Shown: positions 7,826 to 17,083 of the stretch, one piece after another
How the letters are laid out: each line of letters begins with the position of its first letter
Position numbering within the stretch: position 1 is the stretch's first letter
From: Paenimyroides ummariense
Lineage (GTDB): Bacteria; Bacteroidota; Bacteroidia; Flavobacteriales; Flavobacteriaceae
Direction of reading: 5' to 3'
DNA length: 64,000 nucleotides
Assembly (NCBI RefSeq): GCF_900115115.1
Contig: NZ_FOVI01000005.1
Location: forward strand, 62,001 to 126,000
The notes under the pieces: model-generated
Database searches by the model: none
What the model was told of the DNA's origin: nothing
The model's input: only the letters and a program-made list of their open reading frames with translations
Made by a program: the position numbers and the translations under genes

Positions 7826-8275
7826 TTAATCGCTACTATTAAACTGAAAGCTCAATTGCTTTTCGTTCCCTAAGCTATCCGAAATCCAAACATCAAAGGA
7901 CTGCGATACGGCAGACGTTGAAGTGTAGTACAGCCTGAACTGCTCCGTTGGTAATTGGTACAGGTCATTGGGCTGATACGGCGGTTCGTTGTAGTATTGC
8001 AATGTTCCCTGCCCGTCAAATTGAAAGTAACGGAGGAAATACTGCGTATTGCTGTAATTGCCTGTACGCTGTATGGTAATGCGTATTTCTACGGTCTGCC
8101 CGTTTGCAACATCTTTAGGCACTGGCATTACATTGACCTCGAAAGGAAAATTGTTCTGTATTTCGAGGTCATCATCTTTGCTGCAAGATACCAACGTAAC
8201 CGAAGCTGTGAGGATTGTCAGGAATACATATAGTGGCAGTAGCCCCGTTCTGAATTTATTGAATATTGCTATCAT
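7826..8275 (-). CDS. traQ: conjugative transposon protein TraQ (DUF3872)
   Basis: This is a predicted lipoprotein: hydrophobic segment at residues 12-30, then lipobox LVSC with the acylated Cys at about 31. The remainder is an immunoglobulin-like beta fold, as expected for the DUF3872/TraQ family of CTnDOT-type elements. The role in the mating apparatus is not well defined. It is the last tra gene and lies 12 bp from traO. A traP primase gene, which sits between traO and traQ in CTnDOT, is absent. Confidence 0.85.
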   Translation of the reverse strand: MIAIFNKFRTGLLPLYVFLTILTASVTLVSCSKDDDLEIQNNFPFEVNVMPVPKDVANGQTVEIRITIQRTGNYSNTQYFLRYFQFDGQGTLQYYNEPPYQPNDLYQLPTEQFRLYYTSTSAVSQSFDVWISDSLGNEKQLSFQFNSSD

Positions 8276-8287
8276 CGTTTTTACGTT

Positions 8288-8848
8288 TTAAAAGTTAAAC
8301 CTTAATCCCACACCTGCTGACGGTCGGAACTGTTGTAAATCCGTACCCCAAAGGATTTTTGTACGCCCTTGCAGGACTAATACAAAACGGTCGGACAGGT
8401 ACGTTTCAAAAGTGAGGCGACCGCCTGCACCGTAGATAAAATTATCTTCGCTCAATATCTTCGCACCGTCGTACAACATTGTTTCGCCCCGGTTGATGGT
8501 TTCGTAACCGACCACACCTGTTACGGCGAAATTCAGCGTGATGTTCTTACGGGCATCGCCCAACAAAAAGAAGCTGTAACCGCCCTCTGCGGAATAGGTT
8601 TCCTGCGGTATGCGGAGGTCTTTATACCCGTGGTACTGGTGGGTATATTCCAACGCCCAAAGCTGATAGTTACCATTCTTACCGTTTACCGTCATTGCTG
8701 CGCTGATGTAGTAATCATTGCCAATCTTATCATCGGACAATACACCTGCACTTATTTCCAATCCTTTCTGCTTCGGCAGCATTCTTTGCGCCTGTGCAGC
8801 CGTGATGCCTATCAGGACAAACAGCACGGTATAGATATACTTTTTCAT
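8288..8848 (-). CDS. traO: conjugative transposon protein TraO
   Basis: A signal peptide (MKKYIYTVLFVLIGITAAQA) precedes a predicted eight-stranded outer-membrane-type beta barrel that ends in RFNF. Length and order match TraO of CTnDOT-type systems, a proposed outer-membrane component of the transfer channel. It lies between traN and traQ with 12-20 bp gaps. Confidence 0.88.
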   Translation of the reverse strand: MKKYIYTVLFVLIGITAAQAQRMLPKQKGLEISAGVLSDDKIGNDYYISAAMTVNGKNGNYQLWALEYTHQYHGYKDLRIPQETYSAEGGYSFFLLGDARKNITLNFAVTGVVGYETINRGETMLYDGAKILSEDNFIYGAGGRLTFETYLSDRFVLVLQGRTKILWGTDLQQFRPSAGVGLRFNF

Positions 8849-8868
8849 ATTCTTGCTTTAAAGGGTTA

Positions 8869-9762
8869 TTAAAATTTCAGGTGCATATCGTCAATCAAAC
8901 GGGCTTTGATTAAATCGGAATTTTCGACGTGCAATGTTTGATGCCTGCCACCGTTTTTCTCGAAAATCTCAATCAGCAGTACCTTATCATCGGCAATGGT
9001 AAACTGGTCTAACAGGAACACATTTTGTTCGGTCGATTTTCCGGAAATACCGTCCAATGGCTTGTAAGTTCTCAAAGGAGTTAAAGGGCGTTCCTGGACT
9101 ACGGTGCGTTTAGCTACCTTTTTATCCACTACTTTGAAATTGATGAAATCAATCTCGAAAGGAACATTGGCACGGTTTCTCAATTCAGTATGGAAATAGT
9201 ATTTGCCGTTATGTATGTAAATCCCTTTTAGGATAAACTGAATGCCGAAACTCTTAGCACCGATATGCTTTACAATGCGTTTGTCTTTCTTGTAAATGGT
9301 TTCCAAAAGCAAGCCTGCCAGTGACGGCGAATTGTTGCCCAGTTCTTCAAAAAGCACATCGTTACCTTTGGCTTTATCCACCGCTTTTTGCATCGTGAGC
9401 AGGTCATAGCTCATTGCCTCCGGGTAGGAACTGTAATACACGTTGAAACTATAAAAACGTCCGTCATTCGTAATAACGGAAAAATTCGTTTCCGGCTCAA
9501 AGTCCCTTACAGATGCTTTTACACGCAACACGTTTTCCGCATCTTCGGCTTTCCCTGCAATAAGGTATTCGCTGCCCAAATCCACGTAACGAATGGCAGT
9601 CGGGAAAATCAGGTGCGAGGTTTTATCGTAGGTAACTTCCATACGGTACGGCTCTATCTTGCCCAATGCAAGTGGTGTTCTGATGCTGTCCTGTGCATTA
9701 GATTGTGCAGCAAAGCCGAGTATAAGGGCAATAGCCCAAAAGGTTTTTAAATGATTTTTCAT
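8869..9762 (-). CDS. traN: conjugative transposon protein TraN (DUF4138)
   Basis: A signal peptide (cleaved after AQSNA, about residue 23) leads into a DUF4138 domain across most of the protein. The family is the Bacteroidota counterpart of VirB9 and is thought to form part of the outer-membrane core complex together with TraM and TraO. Length (297 residues) and position between traM and traO are as expected. Confidence 0.9.
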   Translation of the reverse strand: MKNHLKTFWAIALILGFAAQSNAQDSIRTPLALGKIEPYRMEVTYDKTSHLIFPTAIRYVDLGSEYLIAGKAEDAENVLRVKASVRDFEPETNFSVITNDGRFYSFNVYYSSYPEAMSYDLLTMQKAVDKAKGNDVLFEELGNNSPSLAGLLLETIYKKDKRIVKHIGAKSFGIQFILKGIYIHNGKYYFHTELRNRANVPFEIDFINFKVVDKKVAKRTVVQERPLTPLRTYKPLDGISGKSTEQNVFLLDQFTIADDKVLLIEIFEKNGGRHQTLHVENSDLIKARLIDDMHLKF

Positions 9763-9786
9763 TGTTTTATTTATTTGAGTTCAACA

Positions 9787-11127
9787 TTATTTTTTAGATA
9801 CAAGAAAGACCTGATAGCCTGCTTTGAGTGCAACCTTTGGCGTTCTTACTTTCTTAGCGAAATAGCCCGAAATACCTTGCACTGCACTTTTACTTAGGTC
9901 AGAAGTAATTTGCTGTCCAGGAGTAGAACTCATACTGAAGCTCGAACCTGTGGCATTGCCCATATTGGCTACAATGTCCGTAACCGCATTTCTTTCAGGC
10001 GAATACGGAACATATAAACCTTGCTGTCCGTCCAAATCATAAATAGTAATATCTACCGGGATGATATTGCCCTCCAGTTCTACCGAAGTAACTTTTAATT
10101 GTAACCTGCCATTCTGAAATTTGGCATTAGCCGTTACAATTGTTCCTTTGGGGATGGTACGTTGCGGGGTTTTGGCAGGCTCTAACAGGCGTAAACGCAC
10201 ACCCGTTTCGCCAACTACCGTTTGGGCTTCGTGTACACAGGCTTTGATACTGTTTTTAGGCTGTACCACCTCTTCAGTAGAACCTGCGGTATAGAACCCC
10301 CTGTTTTTTGTTTGGCTCCAATCGGCTGCAAAGGCACTGTCCGACGGTTCACGGTACAAGGCTGATACAATGTTCTTTCTTGTTGGTGTGAACGATACAA
10401 ATTGCTCTTTTTGGTTAGCACCCGCAGCAGCAGGAGTTGCACCGATGGCAGGAGCAGCGTTTCCGGTATTGGCATTTTGGGGAAGATACTTTGCTGCCAT
10501 TTCATAGGATTTCTCCATTAATTTGAGTTGGTCGTCAACGGTGGCCACAGGTGGCACATCTTTTTCCGACAACTTTGCTTTTAGTTCGTCCACTTGCTTA
10601 CGCAATTCCATTGTTTCCGAATTGTTGTCCTGATAGAATGAACCCAGTGTGCTTTGTGCATTACGGTAACTATTCAATGCAGAATTTCCGTTTCGTCCCG
10701 ATTTTCTGCCACCACCCCCAAAGCCGTTGCTTTCTTCGTCTTCTTCAGGTAAACTTTCTTCATTGTCAGCAGATGCAGTATCTTCAGTATTCCAATAATC
10801 AGAAAGCGTGGTCAGTGCATTGCGCTTTTCCTGCTCTTTGCGTTCGAGCATTTCCTGCTCATACGCCTTGCTTTTATCATCGGGCATCCCTGCTCCGGTA
10901 GCCTGCGGTACGGCATCGTTCAGCCCGATATTTTCGACCGCCTTTTTATCTTTCGACGGTTTAAATATGAGGTACATACAGCCGAGAAATACCACGCCCA
11001 TCAAAAGGAATATGATTGGCTTTTTGAGCTTATCCTTATTGCTCTTTTTATTATCCGGCAGATTTGATGCTCCGTTTTGGTCTTCTCCCTCAACGAGAAA
11101 GCTGACCCTTTTTTCATTTTCTTTCAT
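9787..11127 (-). CDS. traM: conjugative transposon protein TraM
   Basis: The order of parts matches TraM (VirB10-like): cytoplasmic N-terminus, one transmembrane helix at about residues 36-56, a long low-complexity linker rich in Gly, Glu and Asn (110-230), and a C-terminal periplasmic domain at about 280-446. It probably spans the envelope and couples the inner channel to TraN/TraO. The start overlaps the end of traL by 14 bp. Confidence 0.9.
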   Translation of the reverse strand: MKENEKRVSFLVEGEDQNGASNLPDNKKSNKDKLKKPIIFLLMGVVFLGCMYLIFKPSKDKKAVENIGLNDAVPQATGAGMPDDKSKAYEQEMLERKEQEKRNALTTLSDYWNTEDTASADNEESLPEEDEESNGFGGGGRKSGRNGNSALNSYRNAQSTLGSFYQDNNSETMELRKQVDELKAKLSEKDVPPVATVDDQLKLMEKSYEMAAKYLPQNANTGNAAPAIGATPAAAGANQKEQFVSFTPTRKNIVSALYREPSDSAFAADWSQTKNRGFYTAGSTEEVVQPKNSIKACVHEAQTVVGETGVRLRLLEPAKTPQRTIPKGTIVTANAKFQNGRLQLKVTSVELEGNIIPVDITIYDLDGQQGLYVPYSPERNAVTDIVANMGNATGSSFSMSSTPGQQITSDLSKSAVQGISGYFAKKVRTPKVALKAGYQVFLVSKK

Positions 11128-11398
11128 AAATCTGATTTTTTAAAATTGTTGATACACTATCCTGCAACCTTGCAGGATTTTTACTTTTAAGGACAGGGTT
11201 TTCGATATGCTCTATGACCATACCGTTACCGGACTTTGAGGTATCGTACATTACTTTGCCAATGACCGCTACGGTAAGCAGCAGGTAACCCACAAAGAAG
11301 TACAGCGTATATTGGTGCTGTTTGCGCAAGGGCAACGCCCGCCAACGTTCGTCCAACTTGTCAAAGTACCTGTCCATATTTGCTCTTAATTTTTTCAT
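11114..11398 (-). CDS. traL: conjugative transposon protein TraL (DUF3989)
   Basis: This 94-residue protein has one transmembrane helix (about 31-51) after a basic N-terminal segment (DERWRALPLRKQHQ), the typical DUF3989/TraL arrangement. It is an inner-membrane accessory of the mating channel. It overlaps traM by 14 bp and follows the extra 142-residue gene by 18 bp. Confidence 0.85.
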   Translation of the reverse strand: MKKLRANMDRYFDKLDERWRALPLRKQHQYTLYFFVGYLLLTVAVIGKVMYDTSKSGNGMVIEHIENPVLKSKNPARLQDSVSTILKNQIYERK

Positions 11399-11416
11399 AG
11401 CCTTACTATTTCTGTG

Positions 11417-11845
11417 TTATAGCTTGAAACGCTTAGGACTTTTACCCGCCTGTTGTTTCGGCGCATCGTTGACCAGTGCGACCGCCTCCGTTAATTTGGG
11501 TGCGGACATTACGGACAGGTTTGCCAGTTCCGATTTTTTGAGTAATTGCCCAAAGCCGTCTTTCTTGGCTACCTCCATACGGCTCAATGAGAATTTGCCA
11601 TTCAGGTACTTTACCCACATACTGCATTCTACACGGGGCTTGTCATCGCCCGACCATTGCAGGTAGCCTGTCAGCAGTAAGTCCTGCTTAGGCAAAGTAT
11701 CTGCACCTTTTTGGCAGCTTTCGAGGTATTCGCTGATGCTGTCTTTCAGCTTTCCGGCATACGCACCCTGCGTATGGAAATACCCGTTATATCCTTTGTC
11801 GGTAAGGATTTTTGCGAACGTGCTTAAATCTGATAATGCTTCCAT
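11417..11845 (-). CDS. extra tra-operon protein between traK and traL
   Basis: A soluble protein of 142 residues with a predicted mixed alpha/beta fold and a basic tail (KSPKRFKL). CTnDOT has no gene at this place, so this is an addition in the lineage of this ICE. No domain is recognised. Gaps of 11 and 18 bp to its neighbours place it firmly within the transfer transcript, so a transfer-related role is likely but unproven. Confidence 0.7.
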   Translation of the reverse strand: MEALSDLSTFAKILTDKGYNGYFHTQGAYAGKLKDSISEYLESCQKGADTLPKQDLLLTGYLQWSGDDKPRVECSMWVKYLNGKFSLSRMEVAKKDGFGQLLKKSELANLSVMSAPKLTEAVALVNDAPKQQAGKSPKRFKL

Positions 11846-11856
11846 AAGATTGTTTT

Positions 11857-12480
11857 TTAGCGTTCGATGACCTCTATATCCTTATTTTCCACGACTGCAA
11901 ATTTTTCAATATTGAAGCCCTGCGGATTATTGTCGGAACGAACGGAGTTGACGAGATAGCAGGAAGTAATCAGGTTTCGCCTGGTTACATTGCTTGACCG
12001 GATAATGAACTGTTTGGCATAGGTGCGCACTGCATACGGGTAGTTGTCGAAATTGCACACGACACTATCCACCTCGATGCGTTGCTGCACGTTCCCCGAA
12101 ATGATACGGCTGTAATAGCCCTTTTCCGACAAGTCTTTGTAGTAATCAAAAGCACTTTTATCGGCAAGGTTAAATGCCCTGCTCATATTGCTTTCAATAG
12201 CGTTCTTGTCGGGAGCAAGCGTAAAGAACAGTTCGTGAAATCTCCTAACGTGTTCCCTTGCTTCAACCGGGCGGTTGATGCTCGCATCCTGCGATAAGGC
12301 AAGCATCAGGGATTTGCCGTTATCCAGTACATAGATTTTTTGGCGTTGTTCTTCTGCAAAGCGGTAGGAACGCCATACGGCGTAACCTACCACGCTAATG
12401 CAGAGAACCGCAAACACAATGGCATATAATCTTATCTGCCTAAAGCTGTTTTCGATATTTCTTAGCGTTTTAAATTCCAT
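11857..12480 (-). CDS. traK: conjugative transposon protein TraK
   Basis: A transmembrane helix near residues 16-36 anchors a periplasmic domain; the start FKTLRNIENSFRQIRLYA is characteristic of TraK. The family is the VirB8-like assembly factor of Bacteroidota transfer systems. Length (207 residues) and position after traJ fit. Confidence 0.9.
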   Translation of the reverse strand: MEFKTLRNIENSFRQIRLYAIVFAVLCISVVGYAVWRSYRFAEEQRQKIYVLDNGKSLMLALSQDASINRPVEAREHVRRFHELFFTLAPDKNAIESNMSRAFNLADKSAFDYYKDLSEKGYYSRIISGNVQQRIEVDSVVCNFDNYPYAVRTYAKQFIIRSSNVTRRNLITSCYLVNSVRSDNNPQGFNIEKFAVVENKDIEVIER

Positions 12481-12499
12481 TTTTTAGAATGATTAATGA

Positions 12500-13495
12500 T
12501 TATTTATTCATCAGTTTACCGCCGATGTTTCCAACTGTTGAGCCTGCGCCTGCTCCGGCGATGTTTCCGGCTTTCATTGCTGTGGAGTTTACATTGCGGG
12601 TAAAGTTTCCTGCGCCTCCGGCTTGGATTACCCAACCTGTTACGGTCGGGATAGTGAAGTAACCGATGATGCCGATTATCATAAAGATGATGTACACGGT
12701 ATTGCTCGTATCAGGTATATAGGTGGGGTCGGCAAGCATTGCTATATCCCTTTCCAAAATGAGGGATTGTATTCTTGCCAACATTGAGCTGAACAAATCC
12801 GAAACAGGAAGCCACAGGTAAACGCTGACGTACCTCGTGAGCCATTGCGTGAGCGTGGACTGAAAGCCGTCCCATACGGAAATAGCAAAGGCTATTGGTC
12901 CGAGTATGGAGAGGACTATCAGGAAAAACGTTCGTATGGTATCAATGACCAAAGCCGCTGCCTGAAAGAGTATTTCCAGTAGATTGCGAAACCAATCCTT
13001 TATGGCTTTCTCAATCTTGTAGGCTTGCCTGTCCATATACATACCCGCCATTGTTCCAATGTCGGAGGGCGACCATCCCAGTTCATCCAGTTTTTTATCA
13101 AACTCTTCGTCTGATACCATATAGGCAGTTTCGGGGTTCCTTACCATTGCCTCGTATTCCAACTGGTCTTTCTGCTGTTGCAGCTTGTTCAGGTCAAGCA
13201 CCTGGTCTTCGAGTATTTGGTGGGTTCCTACTACCACGGGGCTTAATACCGCATTGATGGTTCCCAAAACAATGGTTGGAAAGAACATTATGCAAAGCCC
13301 CAAAGCGAACGGGCGCAGCAAAGGGAACATATCAATAGGTTCGGCACGGCTTAAAGCCTGCCAAACCTTTAATGCCACATAGAACAATGCTCCCAATCCC
13401 GCCAAACCCTTAGCGACTGCCGCCATATCGCCTGCAAGTGGCATCATATCATCATAAAGCGACCGCAGGAGTTCGTGAAGATTATCCCATTCCAT
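12500..13495 (-). CDS. traJ: conjugative transposon protein TraJ
   Basis: This polytopic membrane protein of 331 residues has several hydrophobic helices (about 20-45, 80-110, 175-230, 265-290) and a Gly/Ala-rich C-terminal end. It corresponds to VirB6-type TraJ, the inner-membrane channel component. It begins 3 bp after the traI stop, implying coupled translation. Confidence 0.9.
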   Translation of the reverse strand: MEWDNLHELLRSLYDDMMPLAGDMAAVAKGLAGLGALFYVALKVWQALSRAEPIDMFPLLRPFALGLCIMFFPTIVLGTINAVLSPVVVGTHQILEDQVLDLNKLQQQKDQLEYEAMVRNPETAYMVSDEEFDKKLDELGWSPSDIGTMAGMYMDRQAYKIEKAIKDWFRNLLEILFQAAALVIDTIRTFFLIVLSILGPIAFAISVWDGFQSTLTQWLTRYVSVYLWLPVSDLFSSMLARIQSLILERDIAMLADPTYIPDTSNTVYIIFMIIGIIGYFTIPTVTGWVIQAGGAGNFTRNVNSTAMKAGNIAGAGAGSTVGNIGGKLMNK

Positions 13496-13498
13496 AGT

Positions 13499-14131
13499 TT
13501 ACCAGTATTTTTGGTTAGCAGTTCCGTAGAGTTCAAGCACTCTTTGGGCATCGTTTTTCTTTTTCGCTCTTAGGTAGCTTACAGAAATGTTCTTGTTGGT
13601 GTAGTAGCGTACAAGGCTGTGGTAATCCTTTACCTCTTTGTACACACGGTCAATCACATCCATACGCTCTTTGTCATTGAGCGAAAGGCTTGATGAGGTT
13701 ATAATCTGCTTCAGTTCTTTCAGCAGTTCGGTACTTTCATTGAGCAGTGCCGAATAACCGTTGCCGATAGCGGTCAGTTCCTGCGGTGTGAAATTTGGGT
13801 CGTTCATCATCTTGCCGAAGTTGTTCACGTACATTTCGGAAACATCGCCTACCAACAATACCGTTTGTTGCACTTTACGGGCATCTTTCACAAGGTTGTT
13901 GATAGCTTTCAGCTTGTCGTAATATTCCTTGCCCTGGTCGTAAACTTTTTTCACTTCGTTGAAGTTCTTTATCACGTTGCTTACGGTGGAAGAAGTCTGC
14001 ACGATTTCGTTTGCAGAGTTGATAATGCCCGAAGCCAAATTAGCCGGGTCGGTTACAACCCACTGGGCTTTTGCTGACGGTGCTACGGCGAGCATCAGTG
14101 CCGTACACACCAGATACAATACTTTTTTCAT
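13499..14131 (-). CDS. traI: conjugative transposon protein TraI (DUF4141)
   Basis: A signal peptide (MKKVLYLVCTALMLAVAPSAKA) leads into a long helical, coiled-coil-rich domain of the DUF4141 family. Its layout is like VirB5/TrbJ proteins, which act at the pilus tip or periplasm. This is not the relaxase TraI of F plasmids. It lies 28 bp after the end of traG. Confidence 0.88.
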   Translation of the reverse strand: MKKVLYLVCTALMLAVAPSAKAQWVVTDPANLASGIINSANEIVQTSSTVSNVIKNFNEVKKVYDQGKEYYDKLKAINNLVKDARKVQQTVLLVGDVSEMYVNNFGKMMNDPNFTPQELTAIGNGYSALLNESTELLKELKQIITSSSLSLNDKERMDVIDRVYKEVKDYHSLVRYYTNKNISVSYLRAKKKNDAQRVLELYGTANQKYW

Positions 14132-14159
14132 TGTTTCTGAATTTTTAAATTGTTAATGA

Positions 14160-14596
14160 CTATTGATTTGAATTGTCCCGCCTTTGCATTGCGATATGCT
14201 TAATGGCGAGTTCTACATTACCATCCAGTTCGGAAGCAAGCTGCATTACTTCCATTTTTTCGGTTTCTTCTGTCGTGTAGGCGAGGTATTCCTCCAAACT
14301 AACTTCGGTGGCATAGACTGCCGAGTGCGTACCACCTAAGCCAATCCAAACCTCTTTGTAAAGTCGGCTTGCATCGTTGTTCATATTGATGGAAAGTACC
14401 TGCCCTTTCTCTTTGTCCGTAAGCCCCAACATCGCCTGTATATCATCAAACTTGTTCATATACTTGCGTTGGTCAAGCAGGATTTTACAGTCGGAGTTAT
14501 TGATGATACTTTCCTTGACAATGGGCGACTGGATAATATCATCGACCTCTTGCGTTACGACAATCGCTTCTCCGAAAAATTTGCGGACGGTCTTAA
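14160..14596 (-). CDS. traG: TraG VirB4-like ATPase, exon 2 (C-terminal)
   Basis: This is the 3' part of traG after the group II intron. It supplies two bases of a split codon and then 145 codons including the stop, beginning KTVRKFFGEAIVVTQEVDD, the conserved end of the VirB4 motor domain. Together with exon 1 (17084-19151) it gives 2505 nt, exactly 835 codons. An ATG at 14645 gives an apparent open frame running out of the intron, but its first residues are intron sequence and not a real gene start. Confidence 0.88.
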
Positions 14597-17083
14597 GTAG
14601 GCTAAGCATCCAGCGCCTTTTCGTATTGCTACGGTAGGTTTCCAAACACTCGCCCCCGAACCGGACTTACACGTCTCCGCGTATCCGGCTCTCCACTAAT
14701 CTTGTCAGTCTAATGTTCCATTATGGATTTTCTGATGACAGCTGTGGCATACAGCAACAGTCTTTCTTCTTCTCGCAATCATGTGTCTTTCCCAACTCTT
14801 TTTACCTTCAAGGTTTTTGAGTTTTCGCACATGGTGCATCACAAGCTTTTCCGTAGCTCCACATATTTCGCATTTTTCAGCTTTTAGCCTGTCTATAAGG
14901 CTTGTCTTACCTGCATCAAAGATGGAATAGGGTAAAATATCAAAGCCAGCGTCTGTCATCGGATTCTTTCTTTTGAACCCCAAGTCGTAGAAGTATCTCT
15001 CTTTTACAACACCAGATTTAGTGGTAAACCTTACTGTAAATTTTCCATTTCTACGATACTTGGCGTTTATCTTTCTCGTTGAACTTTTGTATTTTCCAGC
15101 AAAGGTTTTGTACATACTGTACTCCATTATAAACCTGAAGTTGTGCAGTTCAGAACAGTTGTTAGCAATAGAGAAGTAATTGTAGAACCCTCGAATTTCC
15201 CGATTATATCGGTCAAGAATTTCAAGGTCGTCATTGAATATAAGTCCAGACCTGCATTTTGGTTTCCAAATTTCCTTTCCATTTGGGTATTGGAATTCCA
15301 ATACGCCATAGTCAAGTAATTTATTCCTAATTGTTTCTGTACTCAATTTGAGATATACCCTTTTTCCATAGGTTCTTCTCAAACGACCTGCAATATCTCT
15401 TCGTTGTGCGTTGGATTTTCTCACAAAGATTTCGTAACCAAGAAAATGTGCTGAATCTTCCGTGTGGGTAATGAGAGTTTTCTCGTCTGACAGTTCCAAT
15501 TTGAGCTTTTCATTAAGGAAATTTTTAATATCTTCCTTAACTTCTTTAGCATCTTGTTTACTGCCTATTATCCCAATTAGGAAATCATCTGCATATCTGA
15601 CATATTTCAATCTCTTGTAATCTGTGTCCATCTCCTCAGAGCTTGGGTACATTGCACGTTCCTTATCTTCTGCCTTGATCTGTTGGATCAAAACCGCTCT
15701 CTCATTTTCGTCTTCTACATACCTTAGTTTTCTAACAGTTCTTCTCCTAGCATTTTCAAAATCCATACGGACTCTACTTGGTCTGCGTTTTTCTCCCTTA
15801 TCGAATTTTGTGATGTACTCTTTTATGTATTTGTCTAATCTGTCGAGATAAATATTTGCCAGTAATGGACTAACAATACCTCCCTGCGGCGTTCCGCTAT
15901 ACGTTTTATTAAATTTCCAATCTTCGATGTAACCTGCATTCAGAAACTTTCTGATTAGTCTTATAAATCTATCGTCGGAGATATGTTCTTTAAGTATGCC
16001 TATCAGCACATCATGACTGATGTTATCAAAGAATCCTTTTATATCTCCTTCAATGAACCATTTGGCTCCACTGAATGACTTCTGAATCTGAGCCAGCGCA
16101 GTGTGACAACTACGATTTGGACGGAAACCGTGTGAGGTATATTCAAAACGTCCCTCATAAATAGCTTCCAAAATCATTCTTATCACTTCCTGCACTAATT
16201 TGTCATCAAAAGCAGGTATGCCAAGGGGGCGCATCTTACCGTTTTTTTTCGGTATATAAATTCTCCTCGATGGCTGGGGCTGATAGCTTTCATCTTTTAA
16301 TGAGGCTATCAGCTTTTCAATCCGAGATAAACTCATATTGTCAATACTTTGACCGTCTGAACCTTCCGTCATATTACCTTCTTTTGCATAAATGCGTTGA
16401 TAGGCAACATAGAACATCTCTTCATTGAACAGAATCCTGTAAAGCCTTTCAAACCTGTAGCTTGAAGTTTTACTGTGTTCCATTAGACTGTTTAATACTC
16501 TTTCTGGATTTCTCATAATGTCTCTCACATTTTCCTTTAATAGTATTAATAAAAATTAGCTGCTTCCCTTCGCCATGTACAAGGCTTTCCCTTGCTCGGA
16601 CTACTACGGAAGCTCCGTTACCATGTCGGATATTCAGAGAGCTTTACTCTCATAGCCTTTTGGCATTCCGATTTAGGTAATCCCCGTTTGCGACTTAATA
16701 ACTATTGGCACGATGGATTGTCGGATACGACTTCCGTCCTTTGTACGCTTACTGCGACTGCGCTGTAATAAGTTCCTGCTCCAACCATACCAATTCACTG
16801 GTGGAGTATTACAGTATGACGATTGATAGCTATCTTACGCCATAATTTCAAGTGGAATCGCTTGGACTATCGTTTAATCAATTCGGATTTTATCCTCATA
16901 TCCATCTTTTCATCTTGCCATTCAGTAGCAGTCTGATAGCTAACTGACTTATGACTTTACCGACATGCTTCACTCCCTGTCCAGTTTCCCTTTCAGATAA
17001 GTCGGTTGATGATAGGTTTTTAAAGAACACTAACCTAATCTCTTGCCAAAGAGATATTTACTAAGCCGCCTGTACGGGCGCAC
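14597..17083 (-). mobile_element. group II intron inserted in traG
   Basis: The 5' end on the minus strand is GTGCGCCCG at 17083 (consensus GUGYG); the 3' end is CCTAC at 14597 (ends AY). Domain V is visible near 14645-14690 as AGCCGGATACG...GTCCGGTTC, and domain VI follows. The 5' part (16529-17083) holds the non-coding domains I-IV and has no other gene. Excision joins TTG-T to TT-AAG and restores the conserved IKYLFKTVRKFF stretch of TraG in frame. The intron is in the sense orientation, so it must splice for conjugation. Confidence 0.9.
14705..16516 (-). CDS. ltrA: group II intron reverse transcriptase/maturase with HNH
   Basis: A reverse transcriptase domain covers about residues 45-340, with the active site VRYADDFLIG, after the GKMRPLGIPAFDD block. 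The maturase (X) domain follows, and a C-terminal HNH endonuclease at about 545-603 has CEIC...VMHHV...VCHSCHQKIH. The protein helps splicing and target-primed retrohoming. I use the ATG at 16516; a GTG at 16528 with AAAGGA upstream is an equally good start. It is complete and looks active. Confidence 0.92.
   Translation of the reverse strand: MRNPERVLNSLMEHSKTSSYRFERLYRILFNEEMFYVAYQRIYAKEGNMTEGSDGQSIDNMSLSRIEKLIASLKDESYQPQPSRRIYIPKKNGKMRPLGIPAFDDKLVQEVIRMILEAIYEGRFEYTSHGFRPNRSCHTALAQIQKSFSGAKWFIEGDIKGFFDNISHDVLIGILKEHISDDRFIRLIRKFLNAGYIEDWKFNKTYSGTPQGGIVSPLLANIYLDRLDKYIKEYITKFDKGEKRRPSRVRMDFENARRRTVRKLRYVEDENERAVLIQQIKAEDKERAMYPSSEEMDTDYKRLKYVRYADDFLIGIIGSKQDAKEVKEDIKNFLNEKLKLELSDEKTLITHTEDSAHFLGYEIFVRKSNAQRRDIAGRLRRTYGKRVYLKLSTETIRNKLLDYGVLEFQYPNGKEIWKPKCRSGLIFNDDLEILDRYNREIRGFYNYFSIANNCSELHNFRFIMEYSMYKTFAGKYKSSTRKINAKYRRNGKFTVRFTTKSGVVKERYFYDLGFKRKNPMTDAGFDILPYSIFDAGKTSLIDRLKAEKCEICGATEKLVMHHVRKLKNLEGKKSWERHMIARRRKTVAVCHSCHQKIHNGTLD

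Noticed and set aside
14597..14645. Apparent gene start at 14645 for the traG C-terminal part
   Set aside because: The first residues come from intron domain VI; the real coding sequence begins at 14596 after splicing.
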